DNA of 64,000 nt, from contig NZ_NOWF01000006.1 in the NCBI RefSeq assembly GCF_002245355.1, positions 186,001 through 250,000 on the forward strand, in the 5' to 3' direction. Source of the DNA: Paludifilum halophilum. GTDB taxonomy: Bacteria; Bacillota; Bacilli; Thermoactinomycetales; DSM-45169. The notes beneath the pieces were generated by a model. The model made no database searches and was not told the DNA's origin. It was given only the letters and a program-made list of their open reading frames with translations. Positions 8,150 to 17,334 of this stretch are shown here, piece by piece (position 1 is the stretch's first letter; every line of letters starts with the position of its first letter). The position numbers were made by a program, and so were the translations under genes.

Positions 8150-8380
8150 ATGCATTTGGAAAAACCGAGCCGAGAAAACCTGGATTTTATGATCAACGAA
8201 CTGAAAGCCCATTTGAAACTGGTCAACACTTCCATCATTAAACCGGAGGATTACCATCTCGACGATTACGAGGAAGTTCATGACCTTTACAAGATGGTGG
8301 AGAAAAAAGAGGGACGCCTCACCATGATGGAATTGGAAGGCATCCTGAAGGAATTGGGTCAGCTGCGTCAAACCGACTGA
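8150..8380 (+). CDS. DUF1128 family protein (YfkK-like)
   Basis: A 76-residue protein with a strong ribosome binding site (AAAGGAG) eight bases before ATG. The whole protein (LDFMINELKAHLKLVN..., DYHLDDYEEVHDLYKMV) fits DUF1128, a short helical family of Bacilli with no known role. It ends at a bidirectional terminator. Confidence 0.85.
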   Translation: MHLEKPSRENLDFMINELKAHLKLVNTSIIKPEDYHLDDYEEVHDLYKMVEKKEGRLTMMELEGILKELGQLRQTD

Positions 8381-8383
8381 GTC

Positions 8384-8416
8384 GAAAAAAACCGCCGACG
8401 GTTCAGGCGGTTTTTT
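8384..8416. terminator. Bidirectional terminator
   Basis: ACCGCC pairs with GGCGGT, with A's on the left and TTTTTT on the right, between the converging DUF1128 and thioesterase genes. Confidence 0.85.
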
Positions 8417-8812
8417 CTACTTTTCAAACGGTTCGGCCAGGGCATCAGGAACGGGTACGCTTTTGCGCGTTTTCAAATCGATCGTAACACTGGTCACATC
8501 CGCGTCGGCCACCCGTTCCCCCCGTTCATTATCAATCACATGCCGGAGGACATAGCTGGTTCTCCCTTTGCGCAAAGGAACCGTATTCACCGTCAGTCGC
8601 TCGCCCAAACGCGCCTCTTTCCGGTAGTTGATATTGATGTTGACAGTGACCGTGCCGATATTCATCCCGGTAAACTCGTCGAAGGGAAGTCCGACCTTGT
8701 TGTACCAGTCCTCCCGCCCCCACTCCATGTATTCCAGGTATTTGGCATTGTTGACATGACCCATAACGTCGATCTCTGTGGGCCGTACTTCAATTTCGAT
8801 CGATGTTTCCAT
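8417..8812 (-). CDS. Acyl-CoA thioesterase, 4HBT hotdog family
   Basis: About 131 residues from ATG at 8812, preceded by AGGAGG six bases away. The motif RPTEIDVMGHVNNAKYLEYMEWGREDW holds the catalytic Asp of the 4-hydroxybenzoyl-CoA thioesterase group (D-x-x-GHVNN). Members hydrolyse acyl-CoA or acyl-ACP thioesters; the chain length preferred here is not predictable. Monocistronic. Confidence 0.85.
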   Translation of the reverse strand: METSIEIEVRPTEIDVMGHVNNAKYLEYMEWGREDWYNKVGLPFDEFTGMNIGTVTVNININYRKEARLGERLTVNTVPLRKGRTSYVLRHVIDNERGERVADADVTSVTIDLKTRKSVPVPDALAEPFEK

Positions 8813-8927
8813 ACGGAGCCTCCTCAGTGGGTACAGTTCTGGCCTAGTAGCAATATACCACAAAACTCGGCCGCGTATGGTGAATGAGTGACATAACAAC
8901 CGGTGCCGCAAGCCTTATCAATATATG

Positions 8928-8956
8928 AAGACCCCCGGAATCTCCCGGGGGTCTTT
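8928..8956 (-). terminator. Terminator of the pdh operon
   Basis: AAGACCCCCGG pairs with CCGGGGGTCTT. It lies 22 bases past the pdhD stop. Confidence 0.8.
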
Positions 8957-8977
8957 GATAGATTGTTCGGCTTTTTG

Positions 8978-10393
8978 TTACTTGTTCACCATGTGAACGG
9001 AGTTGCCCATCACACCTTCCGCCGCTTCCATGACCGTTTCCGGCAGGGAAGGGTGGGCATGGATCGTGAGAGCGATGTCTTCGGCATTGGCCCCCATCTC
9101 GATAGCCAGGACCACTTCGGCGATCAGAGTGGCCGCTCCCGGACCGACGATTTGAGCACCCAGGATCTCTTTGGATTCCTTATCAGCGATAACTTGCGTA
9201 AAACCGTCGGCGGCATCCAGAGAAAGGGCGCGACCGTTGGCGGCAAAGGAGAAGCGGCTGACCACCGGGTCATAACCCTCTTCCTTGGCCTCTTTTTCGG
9301 ACAGTCCGGTATATGCCAGTTCCGGATCGGAAAAGATGACGTAGGGCATCGCCCGGTAATCGACTTCGCTGGGTTCTCCGGCAATCGCCTCTGCCGCCAC
9401 TTTACCTTCATAGGAGGCTTTGTGAGCCAGCATCGGCTGTCCGGCCACGTCTCCGATGGCGTAAATCCGCCCGACCTTCGTTTTCATCTGCTTATCCACG
9501 GGAATAAAACCGTGTTCGTCCAGTTCGATTCCCGCCTGGTCCAGGCCGAGATCGTCGGTGTTCGGTGTGCGTCCCACCGCGACTAACACTTTATCGGCGG
9601 AATAGGTTTTCTCTTCGCCCTTCACTTCCGCCGTCACCTTTACTTCGTCCCCGGAAGTATCAGCGCCTTGAACCATCGCCTTGGTGACCACCTGTACCCC
9701 GAATTTCTTCAGCTTTCGTTTCACCATACGAACCATGGACGGATCGACACCGGGCAGCAGGCTGTCCGTTCCCTCCAAAATGGTGACGTCCGTACCCAGC
9801 TTGCCGTAAGCGGTTCCCAGCTCCAAACCGATGTAACCGCCGCCGACAACGATCAGCTTGTCAGGGATCTCTTCCAGAGAGAGCGCTTCCGTGGAGGAGA
9901 TCACTTTCTTCCCGTCAAAAGGTACGGATTTGATTTCTGTGGGACGGGAACCGGTGGCGATGATGCAGTCTTCAAACTGATAGGTCGTGCTGTTGTTTTC
10001 GGTGGCCACTTTTACTGTATTTTCACCAGTGAAGTAAACTTCACCCTGAATCGTCTCCACTTTATTGCCTTTCAGCAAGGAACCCACACCGCCGGTCAAT
10101 TTCTTGACCACGCTGTCTTTCCATTTCATCATGTCGGTGAAGTTGACCTGAACCCCATCCACTTCGATCCCCATGTGGGATGCGTTTTTCATTTTGTCCA
10201 CTTCATCCGCCGCGTGGATCAGCGCCTTGGAAGGGATACAACCGCGGTTGAGGCATACTCCGCCCAGATCGGCCTTGTCCACCAGTGTCACTTTTTTCCC
10301 CAATTGGGCCGCCCGGATGGCAGCCACGTACCCGCCGGGGCCGCCTCCGACGACGAGCACGTCCACTTCCGTTGCAAAATCTCCTACTACCAT
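8978..10393 (-). CDS. pdhD: Dihydrolipoyl dehydrogenase (E3)
   Basis: A 471-residue flavoprotein that reoxidises dihydrolipoamide on E2 with NAD+. Visible features are the N-terminal FAD-binding GGGPGGY, the redox disulfide GGVCLNRGCIPSK, the NAD-binding GGGYIGLELG, a second FAD motif (YAIGDV) and the C-terminal active-site block HAHPSLPE with its catalytic His-Glu pair. It is the last gene of the pdh operon; only one base separates its ATG from the E2 stop. As in other Bacilli it may also serve the glycine cleavage or 2-oxoglutarate complexes. Confidence 0.97.
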   Translation of the reverse strand: MVVGDFATEVDVLVVGGGPGGYVAAIRAAQLGKKVTLVDKADLGGVCLNRGCIPSKALIHAADEVDKMKNASHMGIEVDGVQVNFTDMMKWKDSVVKKLTGGVGSLLKGNKVETIQGEVYFTGENTVKVATENNSTTYQFEDCIIATGSRPTEIKSVPFDGKKVISSTEALSLEEIPDKLIVVGGGYIGLELGTAYGKLGTDVTILEGTDSLLPGVDPSMVRMVKRKLKKFGVQVVTKAMVQGADTSGDEVKVTAEVKGEEKTYSADKVLVAVGRTPNTDDLGLDQAGIELDEHGFIPVDKQMKTKVGRIYAIGDVAGQPMLAHKASYEGKVAAEAIAGEPSEVDYRAMPYVIFSDPELAYTGLSEKEAKEEGYDPVVSRFSFAANGRALSLDAADGFTQVIADKESKEILGAQIVGPGAATLIAEVVLAIEMGANAEDIALTIHAHPSLPETVMEAAEGVMGNSVHMVNK

Positions 10394-10394
10394 A

Positions 10395-11672
10395 TTAATT
10401 CATCTCCATCATCAAGAGTTTCGGGCTTTCCAGTAACTCTTTGACGCGGTTCAAGAAACGGGCCGCCACGTCACCGTCAATCAAGCGATGGTCAATCGAC
10501 AGCGAAATATTCATCATCGGACGGACCACCACTTCGCCGTCCACAGCCACCGGACGTTCGGCCATTTTGCCCATGCCCAGGATCGCCACTTCCGGATAGT
10601 TGATAATCGGCGTGAAGTATTGACCGCCGAAGGAACCGATATTAGTGATGGTAAAGGTGCTTCCCTTCAGCTCCTCGACACCGGCTTTGCGTTCCCGGGT
10701 GCGGCCCACCACTTCGCGGATCTCTTTGGCGAGGGTAAAGATCGACTTACGGTCCACATCTTTGACCACCGGAACGACGAGACCGTCTTCTGTCGCCGTA
10801 GCGATTCCCATGTGATAATACTTCTTGATCACGATCTCTTCTTTTTCCTCATCGATGGACGCGTTCAAGGTTGGGTACTCCCGCAAGGCGGCAGTGAGTG
10901 CTTTGATGACAAAGGGAAGGTAGGTCAGTTTGATTTCCTTCTGCTCCGCCATCGGCTTGGCCCACTTGCGGACCTCGATCAGCTCGGAAGCATCTACTTC
11001 GTCCATCACCGTCACGTGGGGAGCCGTAAACTTGCTCTGAGCCATCCGCTTGGCAATCGTACGGCGCATTCCGCGCAACGGCATCCGCTCTTCATCGCCC
11101 TGAGCAACAGCCGGTTGCTTCTCTTCCTTCGCCGCAGGCTGTTCTTCTGCCGCGGCCGGTTTCTCTTCTTTCGCCGTTTCTTTTTGCGCACCGCCTTCGG
11201 CGAATGCCTTCAGGTTATCCAGCGTAATACGTCCGCGGGGGCCGGAACCTTCCACCCGGCTGATGTCGATCCCCATCTCCCGAGCTTTTTTGCGGACAGA
11301 GGGCATGGCCAGTACTTTTTTGCCGGGTTTGGGAGCCCCCTTGTCTTCTTTCACTTCGGTCCCTGCTTCTTTGGGCTCCTCCGTTTCTTTCTTCTCTTCC
11401 TTCTCAGCAGGAGCCTCTTCCGCGTCATCACCGTCGCCGGTGTCAAAGACCGCCAGTACCGAACCGACTTCGATAACTTCTCCTTCCTGAGCGTTCAGCT
11501 TTTTCACCGTACCCGTCACCGGGGAGGGAATCTCCACCACCGCTTTGTCCGTCTGCACCTCGGCGAGAACGTCATCTTCGTTGATGGAGTCGCCTTCTTT
11601 CACGTGGAATTGGACGATTTCACCCTCGTGAATCCCTTCCCCCACATCAGGCAGCTTAAAATTAAAAGCCAA
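10395..11672 (-). CDS. pdhC: Dihydrolipoamide acetyltransferase (E2)
   Basis: A 425-residue core enzyme of the pyruvate dehydrogenase complex; it transfers acetyl from lipoamide to CoA. Order of domains: one lipoyl domain with Lys43 in EVQTDKAVV, an Ala/Pro/Glu-rich linker, the peripheral subunit-binding domain (AMPSVRKKAREMGID), a second Ala/Glu-rich linker, and the catalytic domain ending in the DHRLIDG active site. It starts at TTG with AAGGAGG nine bases upstream. It lies 26 bases after pdhB. Confidence 0.96.
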   Translation of the reverse strand: MAFNFKLPDVGEGIHEGEIVQFHVKEGDSINEDDVLAEVQTDKAVVEIPSPVTGTVKKLNAQEGEVIEVGSVLAVFDTGDGDDAEEAPAEKEEKKETEEPKEAGTEVKEDKGAPKPGKKVLAMPSVRKKAREMGIDISRVEGSGPRGRITLDNLKAFAEGGAQKETAKEEKPAAAEEQPAAKEEKQPAVAQGDEERMPLRGMRRTIAKRMAQSKFTAPHVTVMDEVDASELIEVRKWAKPMAEQKEIKLTYLPFVIKALTAALREYPTLNASIDEEKEEIVIKKYYHMGIATATEDGLVVPVVKDVDRKSIFTLAKEIREVVGRTRERKAGVEELKGSTFTITNIGSFGGQYFTPIINYPEVAILGMGKMAERPVAVDGEVVVRPMMNISLSIDHRLIDGDVAARFLNRVKELLESPKLLMMEMN

Positions 11673-11698
11673 TGAAAATAACCTCCTTTCTTTTCACC

Positions 11699-12679
11699 TT
11701 AGAAGTCCAGTGTTTTATAAATGCCGGCACAGACCCGGTTCACCGTCGGCAACCACTCGTCCTCGATCGCCGTCAGCGGGTATGGAGTATCGAAACCGGT
11801 CACGCGCGCCACCGGCGCTTCCAGAGACAGAATCGCTTCCTCATTGATCCGGGCGACAATCTCCGCGCCGACTCCACCGCTTTTTGCCGCTTCGTGAACG
11901 ACAACGGCCCGGTGGGTTTTCTCCACGGATTGGATCACGGTATCCAGATCGAGGGGGGCAATCGTCCTCAAGTCGATCACTTCTGCTTTAACTCCCCGTT
12001 CTTTTTCCGCCTGAGCGGCTGCCTTTTCAGCCAAGGGAACCATGGCACCATAGGCGATCAGCGTGACATCGGATCCCTCCTGAACCACATTGGCTTTGCC
12101 GAGCGGGACGGTATACGCTTCTTCCGGTACGTCCGCCTTGACAGAGCGGTACAGTTTCATCGGTTCATAGAAGATGACCGGATCCTCATCCCGAATAGCG
12201 GAAATCAGCAAACCTTTGGCGTCGTAGGGATTGCTCGGCATCACCACTTTGATCCCGGGACTGTGGAGGAAGAGAGCTTCCAGACTGTCGGAGTGCATCT
12301 CCGGCGTCTTCACACCGCCGCCGTAGGGAATCCGGATCGTAATCGGCACATTGAAACGTCCGCCGGACCGCATCCTCAGACGCGCCGCCTGGGTGGAAAT
12401 TTGATCCATGCATTCATAAACGAACCCGGCAAACTGAATTTCCGGCACCGGACGGAAACCCTGGGATGCCAAACCGATCGAAGTCCCGATGATCCCGGAC
12501 TCGGCCAGCGGCGTGTCAAAGGAGCGTTTTTCGCCGAATGTTTGGTACAGATCGGCGGTCGCCCGGAACACACCACCGTTCACCCCGACGTCTTCACCGA
12601 GTACAATCACGTTTTCATCTTGTTCCATTTCCGCGCGTAAGCCATCGTTGATGGCTTTAATCAACGTCATGGTCGCCAT
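11699..12679 (-). CDS. pdhB: Pyruvate dehydrogenase E1 beta subunit
   Basis: A 326-residue transketolase-like subunit that forms the heterotetrameric E1 with PdhA and contributes to the thiamine diphosphate site. Motifs: MTLIKAINDGLRAEM, VLGEDVGVNGGVFRAT, FAGFVYECMDQI and the C-terminal VTGFDTPYP. I use ATG at 12679, preceded by GGAGGG and one base after the pdhA stop; the frame is open to 12712 inside pdhA. Confidence 0.96.
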   Translation of the reverse strand: MATMTLIKAINDGLRAEMEQDENVIVLGEDVGVNGGVFRATADLYQTFGEKRSFDTPLAESGIIGTSIGLASQGFRPVPEIQFAGFVYECMDQISTQAARLRMRSGGRFNVPITIRIPYGGGVKTPEMHSDSLEALFLHSPGIKVVMPSNPYDAKGLLISAIRDEDPVIFYEPMKLYRSVKADVPEEAYTVPLGKANVVQEGSDVTLIAYGAMVPLAEKAAAQAEKERGVKAEVIDLRTIAPLDLDTVIQSVEKTHRAVVVHEAAKSGGVGAEIVARINEEAILSLEAPVARVTGFDTPYPLTAIEDEWLPTVNRVCAGIYKTLDF

Positions 12680-12680
12680 A

Positions 12681-13766
12681 TTATTTGCCCTCCTTCCAGG
12701 AGAGGTATTCATCTTTTTGCTGTTTCAAGATCGCCGGGGTTTCCGTATATACATCCTCCATCAGTTCAGCCACGGTTCCCTTCGGCATCTGATCCACTTT
12801 CTTGATCGTTTCATTCATTTCATTCAACGTTTCTTCCTCAACTTGTTTTTCTTCCTCATCCGACCAGAGATTCTTTGACTCCAAGTATTGGCGGAAACGT
12901 TTCAGCGGATCTTTCTCGGAGGTCCAGTTTTTCTCCTCTTCCTTCGTCCGGTAACGTCCCGGGTCGTCTCCGGCCATGGTATGAGGACCGACGCGGTAGG
13001 TGACCGCTTCGATCAGTGTCGGACCTTCACCCTTGCGCGCCCGATCCGCCGCTTCTTTGGTCGCCTGGTAGACGGCCAGGGCGTCGTTTCCGTCGACCTG
13101 AATACCGTAAATTCCGTAGGCGATCGCTTTTTGGGCGATAGTTTCGGATTTCATCTGCTTGGAAACCGGTACACTGATCGCGTATTGGTTGTTCTGGGTG
13201 AAGAAGATGGTGTTGGCGTCATAGACAGCACCGAAATTCAATCCTTCGTGGAAGTCCCCTTCCGAAGTGGCACCGTCACCGAAGAAGGCGATCGCCACAT
13301 GATCCTCTTCTCTTAAGCGGAACGCCCAACCCGCTCCGGCGGCGTGAGGAACATGACCCGCAATGATGATTTGCGGCGGAAACATATTGACATCTTCCGG
13401 AATATTCATCCCGTTGATCTGACCCCGGGAATAAAGGAAAACCTTTTCCATCGACAAACCGTGATACATCGCCGTCCCCACGTCACGATAGCTGGGAAAA
13501 AGCATATCGCTTTTCCTCAAGGCCGCCATGGAAGCCACCTGACACGCTTCCTGCCCGGCCATCGGCGCATAGAAACCGAGACGGCCCTGCCGGTTGAGCT
13601 TGATCGCACGTCCGTCAAACGTACGAATCTTCAGCATCCAACGGTAGAGATCTTTCAACTCTTCATCGGAGAGATCCGGAAGGGTTTGCCCTTGGTTAAT
13701 CTCACCGTTTTCGTTCAGGATTTGGAACATCTCCGCACCCTGTTTCAATTCCATCTCTTTCGGCAC
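12681..13766 (-). CDS. pdhA: Pyruvate dehydrogenase E1 alpha subunit
   Basis: A 361-residue subunit that binds thiamine diphosphate and decarboxylates pyruvate. The cofactor motif GDGATSEGDFHEGLNFGAV...NNQYAISVP is intact, as is the phosphorylation-loop region (YRVGPHTMAGDDPGRYR). The start is GTG at 13766 with GAGGTG eight bases upstream. It opens the four-gene operon pdhA-pdhB-pdhC-pdhD, which feeds acetyl-CoA to the TCA cycle. No convincing promoter was found upstream. Confidence 0.96.
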   Translation of the reverse strand: MPKEMELKQGAEMFQILNENGEINQGQTLPDLSDEELKDLYRWMLKIRTFDGRAIKLNRQGRLGFYAPMAGQEACQVASMAALRKSDMLFPSYRDVGTAMYHGLSMEKVFLYSRGQINGMNIPEDVNMFPPQIIIAGHVPHAAGAGWAFRLREEDHVAIAFFGDGATSEGDFHEGLNFGAVYDANTIFFTQNNQYAISVPVSKQMKSETIAQKAIAYGIYGIQVDGNDALAVYQATKEAADRARKGEGPTLIEAVTYRVGPHTMAGDDPGRYRTKEEEKNWTSEKDPLKRFRQYLESKNLWSDEEEKQVEEETLNEMNETIKKVDQMPKGTVAELMEDVYTETPAILKQQKDEYLSWKEGK

Positions 13767-13799
13767 GATGGATACACCTCACTTCGTTGTCATCCCTCG

Positions 13800-14315
13800 G
13801 AGGGTGTAAAAGTTAGGCAGTTCATTCCATAGACTGCCTTATTCAAGCACCGAGCATTCAGAGCGACGGTCATAGAATCCTCTTTCCCAGGAACTCCTGT
13901 AAGTGAACTACCCGACTCCGCTCATCAAAAAACCTGCCCGGCCCAGTGGAGAACCATTCATTACCAATCAAAAAATGATCCCCGGCTGTGTTATAAGGAC
14001 TGCCTGGTCAATCCGTCACCGGATGTCCCGGCTGATGCAACCGTCTCCGACCTCTGGTAAAACTCGAATGACCAGACATACCCCAATCACATTGAATGCT
14101 TCATCATGTGTATGATCGATGGATCAACGCCTGATTTTCCACCCTCACACAACCTCTACATTTGCATGATACACCTGATAAAAAAAGCCGTCAACTACAC
14201 GACAAACACGATGAAATAGAGTGATACAGACACTTCATTTAACAATATAACAGGAAGGTACAGTTGACGAATACAGGTTACGATACCGGTTGACAGTCAC
14301 CGGTTGAGATCTCAA
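13800..14315. other. Gene-free stretch upstream of pdhA
   Basis: About 500 bases without a supportable gene on either strand. A minus-strand TTGACC and TATAAC occur around 13990-14015 but are only 10 bases apart, too close for a standard promoter. The region is more AT-rich than the coding DNA. The pdh operon promoter is presumably here but could not be assigned. Confidence 0.5.
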
Positions 14316-14319
14316 AACC

Positions 14320-14363
14320 AAAAGGCGACGGCTGCCGTATGATCCGGGCAACCGCCGCCTTCA
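14320..14363 (-). terminator. Terminator after the frameshifted gene remnant
   Basis: Imperfect stem AAGGCGACGGCTGCC / GGCAACCGCCGCCTT. On the minus strand it is followed by a TTTTGGTTTTG tract. Confidence 0.65.
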
Positions 14364-14381
14364 CGGATGTAAAATCGAAAA

Positions 14382-14770
14382 TTAGTACGATTGATCCTTC
14401 ACCTTTTTCGGTACCGTGATTTTCTTGTCCAATTTTTCTTTTAAACGGAGATCCATCTTCTCTTCCACATCAAATCTTTCCCTCTCCATCGTCACCACCA
14501 TCTTTTGGTTCCAGGAAACCCGGTCCGGTTGAAAGGTATCGGAATTGATCCACATGGTATGCTTTACCGATTCCACCTTGACTTCATCCGGATTTTGAAA
14601 GGTTTGATCGATCTGATCGGTCGTCTCCTCGCAGCGCTCCTCACTTTTTTGAATTCTTTTCCCGACAATTTTACCGTCAAGACATAGGCTCCATCCTGCT
14701 TTTCCATCTCTGTCCGTTCCCCCGCCCGGTTCAGGATGTCCAGAGAAAGACGGGGATCGAATCCGGCCAT
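14382..14770 (-). pseudogene. Frameshifted, N-truncated remnant of a DUF6612-like lipoprotein gene
   Basis: Two overlapping minus-strand frames join into one protein-like sequence. The first runs from 14770 through DGAYVLTVKLSGKEFKK and then loses sense. The other frame continues as SEERCEETTDQIDQTF and ESVKHTMWINSDTFQPDRVSWNQ to the stop at 14382. The break is at a run of six A's near 14645-14655 (read on the minus strand); seven A's would restore the frame. The C-terminal pattern recalls DUF6612-type lipoproteins, but signal peptide, lipobox and N-terminal half are missing. A good ribosome binding site (AAGGAG) remains. A sequencing error could explain the frameshift but not the missing half. 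Confidence 0.6.
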
Positions 14771-14846
14771 CTTTTCATCCGATCATCTCCTTGTTATGTA
14801 GTCACCGTGTTATACGAACGAGATCGAAAAAAGTTTCACCTCATAG

Positions 14847-14885
14847 CAAAAAACCGCCACCCGAGCGACTCGGGTGACGGTTTCG
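14847..14885 (-). terminator. Terminator of the ferritin-like gene
   Basis: CACCCGAG pairs with CTCGGGTG inside AAACCG/CGGTTT arms, followed by T's on the minus strand. Confidence 0.8.
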
Positions 14886-14894
14886 GTTCGATCT

Positions 14895-15326
14895 TTATAG
14901 GCGGGAATCCCTTAACAAACGTTGCAGTTCCTCTTTATGATTGGATTCGTCGGCCACCATATCCTCCAAATCCACCTTCAAACCGTGCTGTTTCGCTTTT
15001 TCCGCCTGTTCAATCCGTTGAAGATAGCGCTGAATGGTGGCTTCTTCGTCTTCCAGCGCATTTTGCAACATCTCCCGCACTTCCGTCGCCTGTTTGACCT
15101 CGGCGGGTTTAACGACGGGAGTTCCGCCAAGAGAGGCGATTTTCTCCGAAAGATAAGCAGCATGCTTAATTTCGTCCTGGGCTTCATTCTCGAAAAACTC
15201 CTTGAGAATGGGACGCGCCAGACCGGAAACCACCGCCGCATCGTAGGTATAGGTAATCACCGCCGCATATTCATAAGCCAGATCTTCGTTCAGACCATCA
15301 ATGAGGGTTTGCACATCCTGGTTCAA
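14895..15326 (-). CDS. Ferritin-like (bacterioferritin/Dps superfamily) protein
   Basis: About 143 residues, all helical. Glu/His ligands of a ferritin-like di-iron four-helix bundle are visible in order: NEDLAYEYAAV, NEAQDEIKHAAY, EEATIQRYLQRIEQAE and DESNHKEEL. Likely role: iron handling or oxidative protection; the subfamily is not certain. I chose TTG at 15326 because AAAGGAGG lies eight bases before it; an ATG at 15359 has no ribosome binding site. Monocistronic with its own terminator. Confidence 0.8.
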   Translation of the reverse strand: MNQDVQTLIDGLNEDLAYEYAAVITYTYDAAVVSGLARPILKEFFENEAQDEIKHAAYLSEKIASLGGTPVVKPAEVKQATEVREMLQNALEDEEATIQRYLQRIEQAEKAKQHGLKVDLEDMVADESNHKEELQRLLRDSRL

Positions 15327-15418
15327 AAGGACTTCCTCCTTTCTGTGTTGCGAATCCATCTTCGGTTTCTGGTATATGTTTTCCCAGACAGCTCAAAATC
15401 AAACTTTGGATTCCCTCG

Positions 15419-15458
15419 AAAAAAAGCGACGGTCCGTCTGATCGGACCATCGCTTTTT
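15419..15458. terminator. Bidirectional terminator after the kinase gene
   Basis: AAAAGCGA-GGTCCG pairs with CGGACC-TCGCTTTTT across a short loop, with A's on the left and T's on the right. Confidence 0.85.
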
Positions 15459-17107
15459 CATTCTTCACCTTCCCGGCGTTCCAACACTTTTTGCAACTCG
15501 TCCCCGGAGCCGTCGCCCCGGGGGTAGATACGGATGATGACCAGACCGCGTTCAGGCAATTCCACTCTGGGGACACCGACATGAAATTCAATTTTTTCCG
15601 TGTCATCGTCTTGCTCCACCATCTCCTGTTTTGTATAGGGCGTCGGTCCCTCTTCAGTCATCAATATGATATCGTAATAAAATTCCGGACCCACTCTTGA
15701 GGTCAGGGAAACCTGATACTGCCCATCGGATCCTGAGGCATCGAAATCCGGGAAATGTTCGCTGTCCCGTTCAAATTCTTTATTCTTCCACGGAAGAGAC
15801 TTTTTCTTCTCTTTCTCGGAAGATTTCTCCTCAGGCTCCTCTTTCTCGGGCTTTTCCACCGGCTGAGTCGATGGTGGTTCTTGATCCGGCTCCGGCGTTT
15901 CTTCCTCATGCGGTTCTTCTTCTTCCGGATCGTTCCCGTTCTCTGTTTCAGTCTCTTCCGTCGAGTCCGACGGTTCCTCATGATGAACGGATCCGACCAT
16001 TTCTCCGTCGGAGGCCGTATCGTCGTCACTCCAGGCATTGAGACTGAATAAAAGCAACGGGACCAGAACCAGTGCCGCTCCCAAGGCGACCCACCGTATC
16101 CTTCCTTTTCGTTTTGCTTTTTTCTGGGAACGGGTGACGCCCTGCTCCGACAGACGCCTTTTTTGATCCTGCCGTTCCACCCCGATTCCCTCTAGACCTT
16201 CCGGATGGGGAGGAGGAGTGTACCGGTCCACCGACGCCTCCCAGATGTGCGTCGCCGTACCGTCCAAAACCCCGCTCAACGCTTCTTTCATCTCCCGGAC
16301 GGAGTGAAAGCGTCGATGGACATCCTTTTCCATCGCCCGGAAGATGATCTGGCAAATCCCTTCGGGAATATCCGGGTTGATTTCGCGAGGATCGGGCACT
16401 GATTCTTTCAGATGCTTTAGAGCGATTGCGACCGCTTCTTCACCGTCAAAGGGCAGCCTCCCGGTCACCATCTCATAGAGAACAATGCCCATGGAATAGA
16501 TATCGGAACCCTGACCGATCTCATGTCCCTGGGCTTGTTCCGGTGAAAAATAATGGACGGAACCCATTACCGAGCCGGTCTGGGTAATTGTGGAAGAATT
16601 GGACAACCGGGAAATGCCGAAATCCGTCAATTTATATCGGCCATCCCGAGTCGCCATGATATTGTGAGGTTTAATATCCCGATGAACAATTCCATTTTCA
16701 TGGGCATGGGCTAAGCCCTCACAAACCTGCTCAGCAATCTTGACCGCTTCCTCCGCCGGAATGCGACCCCGGTCCAGGATCCGTTCCATCAAGGACTCGC
16801 CCTCAATGTACTCCATCACCATGTAGTGGGTGGATTGTTCACAGCCCACATCGTACACATTGACTACGTTGGGATGGGATAAGCTTCCGGCCGCCTTCGC
16901 TTCCCGGTTGAAACGACGGATAAATCCCTCATCATGGCTAAGGGACTGATTCATCACTTTGACGGCGACATACCGTTCCAAGATCAAGTCCTTCGCCTTG
17001 TAGACGACAGCCATCCCGCCACCGCCCACACGTTCAATGATTTGATACCTCCCACCCAACCGCTTACCTTCCACCGGCACCCACCTTTCTTTTTCTTTCC
17101 ATTCCAT
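15458..17107 (-). CDS. Membrane Ser/Thr protein kinase (Hanks type) lacking PASTA domains
   Basis: A 549-residue protein. Kinase domain at about residues 20-280 with a complete active site: glycine loop GGGGMAVVY, Lys50 in VAVK, HRDIKPHN with Asp144, and DFG with Asp162. A basic juxtamembrane stretch, one membrane helix at about 338-359, and a Glu/Pro-rich low-complexity outer region follow, then a C-terminal domain of about 110 residues with beta character. PrkC of Bacillus has PASTA repeats in this place; none is seen here, so it should not sense muropeptides by that route. A GTG at 17071 (preceded by AAAGGTGG) would give a PrkC-like N-terminus and may be the true start. Monocistronic. Confidence 0.9.
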   Translation of the reverse strand: MEWKEKERWVPVEGKRLGGRYQIIERVGGGGMAVVYKAKDLILERYVAVKVMNQSLSHDEGFIRRFNREAKAAGSLSHPNVVNVYDVGCEQSTHYMVMEYIEGESLMERILDRGRIPAEEAVKIAEQVCEGLAHAHENGIVHRDIKPHNIMATRDGRYKLTDFGISRLSNSSTITQTGSVMGSVHYFSPEQAQGHEIGQGSDIYSMGIVLYEMVTGRLPFDGEEAVAIALKHLKESVPDPREINPDIPEGICQIIFRAMEKDVHRRFHSVREMKEALSGVLDGTATHIWEASVDRYTPPPHPEGLEGIGVERQDQKRRLSEQGVTRSQKKAKRKGRIRWVALGAALVLVPLLLFSLNAWSDDDTASDGEMVGSVHHEEPSDSTEETETENGNDPEEEEPHEEETPEPDQEPPSTQPVEKPEKEEPEEKSSEKEKKKSLPWKNKEFERDSEHFPDFDASGSDGQYQVSLTSRVGPEFYYDIILMTEEGPTPYTKQEMVEQDDDTEKIEFHVGVPRVELPERGLVIIRIYPRGDGSGDELQKVLERREGEE

Positions 17108-17288
17108 ATCATGATACCTTATCGGTCTTGGAACACCGGCCTCTCATGCCGGGTACAACCCCGACCTCGAAGTCCCCCGGTCTGCCTATGATTCTATCAC
17201 GATGTCATATACCAAAAAACGTTTTACAAAAAAATGACTCACCCAATTCCGAATTTGATTCGAAAGCGGATCAGAAAACGGAACTGCA

Positions 17289-17320
17289 CAAAAAAACACC
17301 TTCCTTTGGCGGAAGATGTC
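17289..17320 (-). terminator. Terminator of the S1-domain gene
   Basis: Imperfect stem ACACCTTCC/GGAAGATGT with an A-run on the left, giving T's on the minus strand. Confidence 0.6.
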
Positions 17321-17334
17321 GTACCGATCTATAT

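Noticed and set aside
8903-13832. Many long frames on the plus strand opposite the pdh operon
   Set aside because: Antisense shadows of GC-rich coding DNA with His/Arg/Phe-rich nonsense composition.
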